The notes beneath the pieces were generated by a model. The model was not told the origin of the DNA, searched no databases, and saw only the letters and a list, made by a program, of their open reading frames with translations. Position numbers and translations under genes: made by a program. A DNA stretch of 28,014 nucleotides from an uncultured Eubacteriales bacterium (GTDB lineage Bacteria > Bacillota > Clostridia > Peptostreptococcales > Anaerovoracaceae), in NCBI GenBank assembly GCA_905206455.1, contig CAJLHL010000018.1:1-28014 (forward strand), written 5' to 3'. The number at the start of each line of letters is the position of its first letter. Within the stretch, counting starts at the first letter, position 1. Positions 8,464 to 16,800 of the stretch are shown here, one piece after another.

Positions 8464-9063
8464 ATGAAAAATATATCAGTGCTCGTTTCCGGCGGCGGAA
8501 CGAATCTGCAGGCCGTCATCGATAATGTGGAAAACGGATTTATTGAAAATGCGAAAATCGTTCAGGTCATCGCGAGCAAAGAAGACGCTTACGCTCTGAC
8601 AAGGGCAAAAAATCACAATATTAAAGGCGTATATATCGGCAAAAAAAATTATCCGGTCATGTCGGAGCGCACAGATGCTATCATCCGCGCTCTCGATGAG
8701 GAAAAGACAGATCTGGTAATTTTAGCCGGATATATGAGCGTTCTCGAGCCGAAGCTGATCGAGGCGTACCGAAACAAGATTATCAATATCCATCCTTCGC
8801 TGATTCCCAAATACTGCGGTAAGGGTTTTTACGGACATTTTGTTCATGAAGCCGTCATCGCCGGCGGTGAGACGGAATCGGGCGCGACAGTTCACTTTGT
8901 GGATGAAGGCGTGGATACGGGAAAGATACTCATTCAGGAAAAGGTTCCGGTTCTGCCGGACGATACGCCGGATACACTATCTGCACGGGTGCTGGAGGTA
9001 GAGCACAGAATTCTGCCGCTGGCCGCAAAAAAATTCTGCAGCGGCGAGTTGGAACATCTGTAA
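8464..9063 (+). CDS. purN: Phosphoribosylglycinamide formyltransferase, 10-formyl-THF dependent
   Basis: PurN transfers a formyl group from 10-formyltetrahydrofolate to GAR, giving FGAR. The 199-residue protein has the N-terminal Rossmann-like start ISVLVSGGGTNLQAVID, which binds the phosphate of GAR. The catalytic Asn and His lie in INIHPSLIP and the catalytic Asp in VDEGVDTGKIL, so the N-H-D triad is intact. Length is normal (200-210 residues). ATG at 8464 has AGAGG six bases upstream. It is the folate-dependent route; no formate-dependent purT is seen here. Confidence 0.96.
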   Translation: MKNISVLVSGGGTNLQAVIDNVENGFIENAKIVQVIASKEDAYALTRAKNHNIKGVYIGKKNYPVMSERTDAIIRALDEEKTDLVILAGYMSVLEPKLIEAYRNKIINIHPSLIPKYCGKGFYGHFVHEAVIAGGETESGATVHFVDEGVDTGKILIQEKVPVLPDDTPDTLSARVLEVEHRILPLAAKKFCSGELEHL

Positions 9064-9099
9064 GATAACGGAGCTACTCGAATTCGGAGGTACTTCAAA

Positions 9100-10359
9100 A
9101 TGAAAATATTAGTCGTAGGAAGCGGCGGAAGAGAACATGCCATCGCGTGGAAACTGGCGAAGAGCAAGAGAGTGGAAAAACTTTACTGTGCTCCCGGAAA
9201 TGCGGGAATCGCATCAGTAGCGGAATGCGTTCCTGTCAAAGCGGAGGATCTGGAAGGAATCCGCGATTTCTGTGTGGAAAATAAAGTGGACATGGCGGTG
9301 ATCGGACCGGAAGTGCCGCTTTCTATGGGGATCACAGATCTGCTGAACGAAGCGGGAATCCGTGTCTTCGGGCCGGATAAAAACTGTTCTCAGTTAGAGG
9401 GCAGCAAATCTTTTACGAAAGCATTTTTAAAAAGACATCATATTCCGACGGCGGGATACAGAGAATATACCGAGAAAGAAGCCCTCAAAAAAGATATCGG
9501 CATTTTCGGTTATCCGATGGTTCTCAAGGCGGATGGACTGGCGGCGGGAAAGGGCGTCGTATTAGCGGAAAATTATGAAGAAGCGGAGAAGGCCATCGAA
9601 GAGATGATGGGAGATCGGATTTTCGGCGATGCGGCGGATCTCATCGTAGTCGAAGAGTGTCTCCGGGGCATCGAAGCTTCCATGCTCTGTTTCGTCGATG
9701 GCAGGACTATCGTTCCGATGGAATCCGCCCAGGATTATAAGCGGATTTTTGACGGTGATAAGGGTCCGAACACCGGCGGTATGGGGACGTATTCGCCGAG
9801 CCTGATTTTCAATGATGAATTGAAAAAGGAAATCGATGAAAAAATACTTCAGCCGACGATTCGAGGTTTTATCGAAGACGGACTGGATTTTCACGGAGTG
9901 CTTTTTATCGGTCTCATGATCGGTGAGGACGGACCGAAGGTGATCGAGTTCAATAATCGTTTCGGAGATCCGGAAACGCAGTCGGTTCTCATGCGCTTGG
10001 AGACCGATCTGGCGGATATCTTTGACGCCTGCATCGATGGAACGCTGGATCAGATCGATATCAGATGGAGCGATCGCCGGGCGGTCTGCGTGGTACTGGC
10101 ATCCGGAGGCTATCCGGGGAGCTACGAAAAAGGAAAAGTGATCCGCGGCCTGGATGATGTAGATGAGGATATCGTCGTATTTCATGCGGGTACTGCCGAA
10201 AAGGACGGGCAAATCGTCACCAGCGGCGGAAGGGTTCTCGGCGTTACCGCTGTGGGCGCTACAAACGACGAAGCGAGAGCAAAGGCCTTTGCAAATGTTG
10301 AAAAAATTACGTTTGAAGGCGCTCAGTATCGGAAAGATATCGGAAAGATTAACCGATAA
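9100..10359 (+). CDS. purD: Phosphoribosylamine-glycine ligase (GAR synthetase)
   Basis: PurD couples phosphoribosylamine with glycine using ATP to give GAR, consuming the unstable product of PurF. The 419-residue ATP-grasp protein starts MKILVVGSGGREHAIAWKL, the PurD N-terminal signature. It then shows the ATP-binding loop LKADGLAAGKGVV, EECLRGIEASMLCFVDG and the metal site IEFNNRFGDPETQSVL. ATG at 9100 follows GGAGG (9086-9090). It is the last gene of the operon and is followed by a strong terminator. purH, which sits between purN and purD in Bacillus, is absent: the purN-purD gap is only 36 bases. Confidence 0.97.
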   Translation: MKILVVGSGGREHAIAWKLAKSKRVEKLYCAPGNAGIASVAECVPVKAEDLEGIRDFCVENKVDMAVIGPEVPLSMGITDLLNEAGIRVFGPDKNCSQLEGSKSFTKAFLKRHHIPTAGYREYTEKEALKKDIGIFGYPMVLKADGLAAGKGVVLAENYEEAEKAIEEMMGDRIFGDAADLIVVEECLRGIEASMLCFVDGRTIVPMESAQDYKRIFDGDKGPNTGGMGTYSPSLIFNDELKKEIDEKILQPTIRGFIEDGLDFHGVLFIGLMIGEDGPKVIEFNNRFGDPETQSVLMRLETDLADIFDACIDGTLDQIDIRWSDRRAVCVVLASGGYPGSYEKGKVIRGLDDVDEDIVVFHAGTAEKDGQIVTSGGRVLGVTAVGATNDEARAKAFANVEKITFEGAQYRKDIGKINR

Positions 10360-10399
10360 ATATTATGGTAAACTTTTCAAGTCCTGTAATATCGTACAG

Positions 10400-10449
10400 A
10401 AGGAGTTCTGCCGTCGCCTCTGCGGACGGCAGGATTCCTTTCAGTTTTT
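10400..10449 (+). terminator. Intrinsic terminator of the purine operon
   Basis: A 16-bp stem (10400-10415 with 10425-10440, two G-T wobbles, core CTGCCGTC/GACGGCAG) has a 9-base loop and is followed within four bases by six T residues (10444-10449). It lies 40 bases after the purD stop. Confidence 0.85.
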
Positions 10450-10468
10450 TCTGCGGGATTTGATGTCC

Positions 10469-10497
10469 GCCGGGAAAACCGGCAAAACAGCTGTTTT
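10469..10497 (+). repeat. Tandem hairpin and palindrome after the pur terminator
   Basis: GCCGG-GAAAA-CCGGC (10469-10483) is directly followed by the perfect 14-base palindrome AAAACAGCTGTTTT (10484-10497). The second could be a back-up terminator or a DNA-binding site upstream of the next promoter. I cannot tell which. Confidence 0.4.
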
Positions 10498-10515
10498 CTG
10501 TCAATTTAAGTTTCG

Positions 10516-10545
10516 TTGTGACGCGGAAAAATTCCGTTTCATAAT
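10516..10545 (+). promoter_or_regulatory. Probable promoter of the flavin-reductase-like gene
   Basis: TTGTGA (10516-10521) and CATAAT (10540-10545) are separated by 18 bases, a fair sigma-A match, 36 bases upstream of the start codon and downstream of the pur terminator. Confidence 0.5.
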
Positions 10546-10580
10546 GGATTAAGAGAAAAAGAAGATGCGGAAGGAAAATT

Positions 10581-11246
10581 ATGGGTAAAAAAGAGTACTG
10601 GAGAGCCGGCAATATGCTGTATCCGCTGCCTGCGGTCATGGTCAGCTGTCAGCGGGGCGGCGAGCGGCCCAATATTATCACCGTGGCGTGGACCGGCACC
10701 GTCTGCAGCGATCCGGCGATGGTCTATATTTCTGTACGGGAAAGCCGGCATTCTTATGACATCATCAGAGAATCGGGAGAATTTGTCATCAATCTCACCA
10801 CGGAGGAACTGGCGCGGGCCACAGACGTCTGCGGCGTAAAATCCGGCCGCGATATCGACAAATTTAAGGAGATGAATCTGACGCCGGTTCCGTCGAAATA
10901 TGTCTCTGCGCCTTCGATCGCGGAGTCGCCGGTCAATATCGAGTGCAGAGTAAAACAGATCATCCCTCTGGGAACGCACGATATGTTTCTCGCCGAGGTT
11001 CTGGGCGTCACCGCAGATATGGATTACATGGATGAAGACGGCCATTTCGACCTGTCCGCTTCCCGGCCGCTGGTCTACAGCCACGGCGGTTATTATGCAC
11101 AGGGACGGAAACTGGGCAAATTCGGGTTTTCAGTAGAGAAGAAAAAAAAGAAAAACACACCGGAGAAAATTTCCGCGCAGAAGGGGAAAAAAGGAACTGC
11201 TGAAAAGAAAAAGCGGCCGGAGAAAATGTCATCTGAAAATTCATAA
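10581..11246 (+). CDS. Flavin reductase-like, FMN-binding split-barrel protein with lysine-rich tail
   Basis: The 221-residue protein resembles the flavin reductase-like (FMN-binding split-barrel) family, which binds FMN and often works as a flavin reductase or flavoredoxin. Family-like segments are NMLYPLPAVMVSC near the N-terminus, NIITVAWTGTVCSDPAMVYISVR, the RHSYDIIRESGEFVINL flavin-site region, CGVKSGRDIDKF, and SRPLVYSHGGYYAQGRKLGKFGFS. The core ends near residue 185; residues 186-221 are a hydrophilic lysine-rich tail not typical of the family, possibly for nucleic-acid or partner binding (inference). ATG at 10581 has AAGGA upstream (10571-10575). The nearest downstream gene is a desulfoferrodoxin homologue, suggesting a role in redox or oxidative-stress chemistry, but the true electron partner cannot be read from sequence. 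Confidence 0.8.
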   Translation: MGKKEYWRAGNMLYPLPAVMVSCQRGGERPNIITVAWTGTVCSDPAMVYISVRESRHSYDIIRESGEFVINLTTEELARATDVCGVKSGRDIDKFKEMNLTPVPSKYVSAPSIAESPVNIECRVKQIIPLGTHDMFLAEVLGVTADMDYMDEDGHFDLSASRPLVYSHGGYYAQGRKLGKFGFSVEKKKKKNTPEKISAQKGKKGTAEKKKRPEKMSSENS

Positions 11247-11299
11247 CTTTATAAAATACGCGCAGAATAACGGAAAGGATCCGGTATTCTGCGATCCGG

Positions 11300-11350
11300 C
11301 CTCCTTACATATATCAGATAAAAAATACGATATATGTAAGGAGGTTTTTT
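11300..11350 (+). terminator. Perfect terminator-like hairpin enclosing the next gene's Shine-Dalgarno
   Basis: CCTCCTTACATATATC (11300-11315) is the exact reverse complement of GATATATGTAAGGAGG (11329-11344), with a 13-base loop and six T residues right after (11345-11350). By form it is an intrinsic terminator for the flavin-reductase-like gene. The 3' arm also carries AAGGAGG (11338-11344), the only ribosome site for the gene starting at 11352. Any transcript containing both arms would hide that site or stop there. The arrangement could be regulatory, or the palindrome could be a DNA operator. Confidence 0.75.
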
Positions 11351-11351
11351 G

Positions 11352-11951
11352 ATGAATACAGAAATGAACAGCAGTACGGATATTCGTATGACGGACGTAT
11401 CCGTCTTCGGCCGTTCTTACGAGCAGGTCCACGGCCTCGGAAGCAGACCGGCGGCGGAGAGAGTCTTCGGAAGCCCTGGTGCGGAGTCTGCGGCTGTGCC
11501 CGATAAAAAAGTGGTAAAAAGCAGAGCGTCCGGCCGAAAGAGCTCCCGTTCTCATACAAAGACAGATCTGGACGGCGAACAGAAATTTTATCTCTGCAAG
11601 AAATGCGGAAATCTGGCGGGAATGCTGAATGACAGCGGTGCGGAAATAAAGTGTTGCGACAGCAGCATGGATCGACTCACCGCGGTTTCCATGGGACAGG
11701 TAAGCGTTCGTGCGGATGGGGATAAGATATATGTGGATTTCAGCAAGGTTCCTCATACCGTCGGACACGATCATCATATCGGATGGGTATATATCAAGAC
11801 CGCAAGAGGCGGTCAGAGACAGATTCTCTATCCGGATATGTTTCCGGAAGCGATCTTTACCATCAATGACGGAGATGAGTTTCGCAACGCTTTCGTATTC
11901 TGCAGCCACCACGGCCTGTGGTCCTGTTCAGAATTCGACAGATTGAACTGA
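11352..11951 (+). CDS. Desulfoferrodoxin/superoxide reductase-like protein, divergent
   Basis: Desulfoferrodoxins reduce superoxide to peroxide in anaerobes. Residues 78-192 of this 199-residue protein align with the family. A desulforedoxin-type iron site is formed by Cys82, Cys85, Cys101 and Cys102 (FYLCKKCGN, KCC). The superoxide-reductase-like domain has HTVGHDHHIGW (His135 and His141 match two iron ligands) and FCSHHGLW (Cys184 and His187 match the axial Cys and another His). The usual EKHVP segment, which supplies a further His ligand and the conserved Glu and Lys, is missing: about 10 residues between KCC and the His cluster are absent. Residues 1-77 are a polar extension without a recognisable domain. 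ATG at 11352 lies seven bases after AAGGAGG. Activity as a superoxide reductase is therefore uncertain; an iron-binding or sensing role is possible. Confidence 0.8.
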   Translation: MNTEMNSSTDIRMTDVSVFGRSYEQVHGLGSRPAAERVFGSPGAESAAVPDKKVVKSRASGRKSSRSHTKTDLDGEQKFYLCKKCGNLAGMLNDSGAEIKCCDSSMDRLTAVSMGQVSVRADGDKIYVDFSKVPHTVGHDHHIGWVYIKTARGGQRQILYPDMFPEAIFTINDGDEFRNAFVFCSHHGLWSCSEFDRLN

Positions 11952-11976
11952 CACAGTGGGGTCTGAAATCCCCCGG

Positions 11977-12008
11977 AAAGGCGTACAGACGGGTCTGTCC
12001 GCCTTTTT
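11977..12008 (+). terminator. Intrinsic terminator after the desulfoferrodoxin-like gene
   Basis: AAAGGCG (11977-11983) plus ACAGAC (11985-11990) pair with GTCTGT (11993-11998) plus CGCCTTT (12000-12006). There is one T/C mismatch, the loop is two bases (four if the inner pair opens), and the stem runs into a T-tract. It lies 26 bases after the stop codon. Confidence 0.8.
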
Positions 12009-12038
12009 GAATATCTTTGCGATCCCGTCCTGCGCTCT

Positions 12039-12067
12039 TTGCAATCCGCCGTCTGTCATGTTATACT
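12039..12067 (+). promoter_or_regulatory. Sigma-A promoter of the plsX gene block
   Basis: TTGCAA (12039-12044) and TATACT (12062-12067) are spaced by exactly 17 bases, just downstream of a terminator and 51 bases before plsX. No FapR-like operator is obvious. Confidence 0.75.
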
Positions 12068-12117
12068 AATATGATATATTTACGCGAATTTTAGGATGCT
12101 ATCGGAGGTAAAACAGC

Positions 12118-13131
12118 ATGAAAATAGCAGTCGACGGAATGGGCGGAGACAACGCCCCGCAGGAAATTGTAAAGGGCTGTATCGAAGCTTCGAAAGTGAT
12201 TGACGATGAAATTTATCTCGTCGGTCCGGAGGATGTTTTAAAAAAAGAACTGAAGAGACACAAGTTCGATCGGAACAAGATCAAGATCGTTCACGCGCCG
12301 GAAGTGATTACTAACGATGACGCTCCGGTCAAAGCAGCTCGGACAAAGAAAGATTCTTCGCTGATCCGAGCGATTTCTCTGGTGAGAGAGAAAAAGTGCG
12401 ATTTTGTGATTTCCGCCGGAAATACAGGCGCTCTCATGGCCGGAGCCCTTTTTAATTTAGGCCGGATTCCAGGAATCGACCGTCCGGCTATCGGCATGAC
12501 GTATCCGGTCATCGGACGGGGGATCTCCTTTCTGGTAGACACCGGCGCGAACGCGGAGTGCAAACCGGGAAATCTGCTGGAATTCGCCACGATGGGCAGC
12601 ATCTATATGAATAAGGTCCTGGGGGTGGAATCTCCCACCGTTGGACTGGTCAATATCGGCTCCGAAGAGAAAAAAGGGACCACCATGCTGAAAGAGACCT
12701 ATCAGCTGCTGAAGAAGAGCAATCTCAATTTTATCGGAAATGTGGAAGCCAGAGATATTCCGTACGGCGCTTGTGATGTTCTGGTATGCGACGGATTTGT
12801 GGGCAATACGCTTTTAAAACTCACAGAGGGACTGAGCGCTAAGATGATGGATATTCTGAAAGACATGCTTACAGCGTCGGCTGTCTCCAAGATCGGCGCG
12901 GTGATGCTGTCGGGTCAGCTGAAAGAACTGAAAAAGGCCTTTGACTATTCCGAGTACGGCGGAGCGCCGATCTTAGGCGTGCGGGGGCCGGTGATAAAGA
13001 TTCACGGTTCTTCCGGAGCGAACGCCGTCAAAAATGCCATCATAAAGGGCATTCCTTATGTGGAAAACAACGTAGTGGGAATCATTCGTGATTCCGTCAT
13101 CGAGCTGGAGGAAATAACGATAAGTGAGTAA
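12118..13131 (+). CDS. plsX: Phosphate acyltransferase PlsX
   Basis: PlsX makes acyl-phosphate from acyl-ACP and phosphate, the donor used by PlsY to acylate glycerol-3-phosphate. The 337-residue protein begins MKIAVDGMGGDNAPQEIVKG, the diagnostic PlsX N-terminus. It also shows SAGNTGALMAGA, GRIPGIDRPAIGMTYP, DTGANAECKPGNLLEFA and YGGAPILGVRGPVIKIHGSS. GGAGG lies upstream of ATG at 12118. PlsY and GpsA are encoded further down in the same run of genes, so three steps of phosphatidic-acid synthesis are clustered. The stop codon overlaps the rnc start by eight bases; acpP and fab genes, often found between plsX and rnc, are missing. Confidence 0.97.
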   Translation: MKIAVDGMGGDNAPQEIVKGCIEASKVIDDEIYLVGPEDVLKKELKRHKFDRNKIKIVHAPEVITNDDAPVKAARTKKDSSLIRAISLVREKKCDFVISAGNTGALMAGALFNLGRIPGIDRPAIGMTYPVIGRGISFLVDTGANAECKPGNLLEFATMGSIYMNKVLGVESPTVGLVNIGSEEKKGTTMLKETYQLLKKSNLNFIGNVEARDIPYGACDVLVCDGFVGNTLLKLTEGLSAKMMDILKDMLTASAVSKIGAVMLSGQLKELKKAFDYSEYGGAPILGVRGPVIKIHGSSGANAVKNAIIKGIPYVENNVVGIIRDSVIELEEITISE

Positions 13132-13828
13132 TAACGAAAAAGATCTGTCAGACCTTTACCGGGCGCTGGGGTATGCGTTTCGAGACGAATCGGTGATACG
13201 CAACGCGCTGACCCATAGTTCCTACTGTTATGAACACAGGCTGGATTACAGAGAAAACAACGAAAGACTCGAGTTTCTCGGAGATGCGATATTTGACGCG
13301 GTCATCGCAGACGAATTGTACGTCCGGCTGACCGACAGAGAAGAAGGAGATTTGAGCCGGCTGCGGGCATCTATCGTCTGCGAGCAGTCTCTTCTGCGCA
13401 AGGCGGAAGAACTGAAGCTGGCGGATTATATGCGCTTGGGACACGGGGAACAGCTGTCCGCAGGCAGCCGGAAAAAACGTTCTCTCACAGCGGATGCGCT
13501 GGAAGCTTCCATCGGCGCCGTCTATATCGATGGCGGCTGGGAGAACGCAAAAAAGGTGATTCTGGGTCTTTTCAGCGATGTGATCGACGACGCTCTCAGC
13601 GGAAAACTGGAAAACGACTATAAAACTGCGATACAGGAGTTTCTGCAGTCCAAGGGAGCGGCACACATCTCATACCGGCTGGACCGGGAGTCCGGTCCGG
13701 ATCACGATAAGACTTTTTTTGTATCCTTAAGAAATAACGGCGTGATCATCGGCAGAGGTTCGGGAAACAGCAAAAAACAGGCGCAGCAGAACGCTGCAAA
13801 ACAGGCTTTGGAAAAGATGAGAGGTTAA
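13124..13828 (+). CDS. rnc: Ribonuclease III
   Basis: RNase III cuts double-stranded RNA in rRNA precursors and other structured transcripts. The 234-residue protein has the catalytic signature NERLEFLGDAIFD, a second active-site segment DALEASIGAVYID with the conserved metal-binding Asp and Glu, and a C-terminal double-stranded RNA-binding domain (about residues 165-232) ending with GNSKKQAQQNAAKQALEKM. Translation starts at GTG 13124, inside the last codons of plsX, with GGAGG (13107-13111) twelve bases upstream, so it is probably coupled to plsX. Length and domain order are normal. Confidence 0.96.
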   Translation: MSNNEKDLSDLYRALGYAFRDESVIRNALTHSSYCYEHRLDYRENNERLEFLGDAIFDAVIADELYVRLTDREEGDLSRLRASIVCEQSLLRKAEELKLADYMRLGHGEQLSAGSRKKRSLTADALEASIGAVYIDGGWENAKKVILGLFSDVIDDALSGKLENDYKTAIQEFLQSKGAAHISYRLDRESGPDHDKTFFVSLRNNGVIIGRGSGNSKKQAQQNAAKQALEKMRG

Positions 13829-13829
13829 A

Positions 13830-16800
13830 TTGTATTTCAGAAAGATCAGTATTCATGGCTTTAAGTCGTTTGCAGATCCGATAACGATAGAATTTGACAG
13901 AGGAATTACCTGCGTAGTGGGGCCTAACGGCAGCGGAAAGAGCAATATTTTCGACGCTCTGCGCTGGGTGCTGGGCGAACAGAGTCCGAAGACGCTGCGC
14001 GGCGGAAAAATGGACGAAGTGATCTTTGCCGGAACGGCTTCGAGAAAATCCCGGGGGATGGCGGAAGTCTCGCTGCTGATCGACAACAGTGACGCCAGTC
14101 TTCCAGTGGATTTTTCCGAAGTGGAGATCACCAGGAGAATGTATCGTTCCGGTGAAAGCGAGTACTATATCAACCGCTCCCAGTGCCGTCTGCGGGACAT
14201 TCGGGAACTGGTCATGGATACCGGTATCGGTGTGGACGGATATTCTTTTATCGGACAGGGAAAAATCGCGGAAATCGTCAGCGGTCGGGCGGACAGCCGC
14301 CGGGAAATTTTTGAAGAGGCTGCGGGCATTGTAAAGTATAGAAGCAAAAAGGCGGAAGCGGAAAAAAAGCTGCTGACCGCTGACCGCAATCTGGATCGGG
14401 TAAACGACATCATCGCCGATCTGGAGACGAGGATCGGTCCGCTGAAGGCGGAAGCGGAACGCGCGGAAGAATACCTTCAGCTGAGCAGAGAATACGCGGA
14501 GACGGAGACCGGAATCATCGTCAGGAGTATCGCGGCGATCGGAGAGGCAAGCGAGTCGCTGAAGAATCAGATCGACGATACAGAGCGTCAGATTGCGGAA
14601 GTACGGCGGGAAAAAGAGGCTGTTTCCGCACGGATCGCAGATCTTGCGGCGCAGGCTTCCGTTCTTGATCGGGAAGATCTGGCGGAACGCGACCGGATGA
14701 TGGAATTTGCCGGACGTCTCAGCGAGCTGAGAAATACAAAAAAATATGTGGGAGAACGAATCCTGACACTGCAGGAGCGAATACAGGCGCTCGGCGAAGA
14801 GCAGAAAGCTTTGAATTTCCGCCTGGAGGAAGAACAGGAAAGCCGGCAGGCATCCGCGGAAAAAGCGGATGCACTTCAGCGGGAGCTGACCGCAGTTCAG
14901 CAGATGCTGCATCAGAAAAATGAACTTTTTCTGCAGGATTCCAGAAATCTGAAGGAAAGTGAAAACCGCGCCGAGGATGGAAGGAACCGGCTTTACGATC
15001 TGGGGATCGGGATTTCTTCCATATCAGCGGAAATTTCCGGCATGAGAAATCTCAGAGATTCTCTGCAGGATCGTTATGAACGGTTGAAACAGAGCGTCGG
15101 AGTGAGCGGAGACGAAGACGGCGAAGAATCTCAAAATGAAGAAGAACGTCATATTCTGCATACCGAAGGGGTGCTTCAGGATACAGAAGCGCGGATTAAA
15201 GAACTGAAAGGAGATGCGGAACAGTGCGCCGGCCGTCTTTTTAGCCTTTCGCAGGAGCTTCAGAAGACGGTTATGGAACTCAGCCGAAAAGAGGCAGAGA
15301 GAAATGCGCTGCTGCATATGGAAAATACATATGAAGGTTACGGCGGTGCGGTTCGTTTTCTCATGAAAGAGGCGAAGATCGACGGTATCTTCGGTACGGT
15401 AGGCGAACTCATCGAAGTACCCTCCGGCTATGAAATCGCTGTAGAGACAGCTTTGGGCGCGCGTATGCAAAATATCATCTGCAGAGACGACGCCAGCGCC
15501 GATCAGGCTGTCCGCCTGCTCAAGCAGAAAAAGGCCGGACGTCTGACGTTTCTTCCCGTCAGCAGTCTGCGGGTTTCTCCCCGCAGATACGAGGAGGAAT
15601 TGTTTCGGGAAAAAGGCTTTCTCGCTGCGGCATCTCAATGCGTCACGACTCTTCCTCCCTATGTCAGGGCGGTGGAATATCTGCTGTCCGGCGTAGTCAT
15701 CGTGGATACGCTGGACAGTGCGTCCCGTATCGCAGCCAGATACAGAGGATGCCGCTGTGTCACGCTGGAAGGAGAGATTGTCAGTCCGGCGGGGGCGATT
15801 ACCGGCGGTTCTTATCGAAAAAATACCGGAGGAATTCTGGACCGGAAAAAACGGCTTGCAGAAATCGAAGAAGAAATCCGTCTTCACAGTGCGGAAAAAA
15901 CGCATCAGGAGCATCTGACGGAATCTCTGCGGGACGAAATTTCCAAAATTGAAAAATTGCTGAAAGAACAGGAAAGGGAAGAAGCGCGGCTGAAACTGCA
16001 GCTGATGCGCGAAAAAGATGAACAGAAAGCCCGGGATGATTTCAGAAATGAGCGGCGTACCCGCAGGCAGCGGACACAGCAGGAAATGCAGCGCCTCCGA
16101 AGAGAAATCGAAGAAGCCGAAAGGCGGATCGAAGAGATGGAAGCGGAGGAAGCGCGTTGCAATGAAGAAATCAAAGCGCTAAGAGATGCGGTTGAAAGGC
16201 AGCTTACAGAGAATGAAATCCTGCGGAAATCTCTGGAATCTCTCGGAAATGGAATAACGGAGATGAAGCTGAAAGCCGAGTCTCTGAGAGGAGAATTTGC
16301 CGCAGCGGATGCAGCGGTGCAGCGAAGTGCGAAAGAAATCCTGCGTCTTACAGGCGAGGTCCAGGAGAAAGAGTCTTCAAAAGAATCGATAGCCGGAGAA
16401 ATCGCTCAGAGACAGAAGGAATGGGATGAGGCGGAGCGTATGCTTTTTTCCATGGAGTCTTCCGATGAGTCCGGCGGCGGCCGACTGGAGGAGATCAAAA
16501 ATAGAAAAGCGCAGAATGTCCGTCATACGGCGGAACAGAATGAGATCCGTCAGAAGAAAGAACGGACTCTTTATGAACTGGAGTCGGTACGCAGAGAGAT
16601 GAATCTGCGTCTGAACGGAAACGAGGAGCAGACCGCGCGTCTCAAGGACAGGCTTTGGGAAGAATTTCAAATTTCTTATCCGGAGGCGGTGAAACATTGT
16701 CCTCTGTCTTCAGAATCCGGGGCGCAGGCGGAACGGCGCTCGAGGAGTCTCCGGCGCCGGCTCCGGGAGCTGGGGGAAGTAAATACAGGCGCAGCGGCGG

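Noticed and set aside
2719..15914. Long antisense open frames opposite purL, purF, rnc/smc and others (several of 300-480 codons)
   Set aside because: They mirror highly coding genes on the + strand, lack recognisable domains and start signals, and follow from the codon bias of the sense genes.
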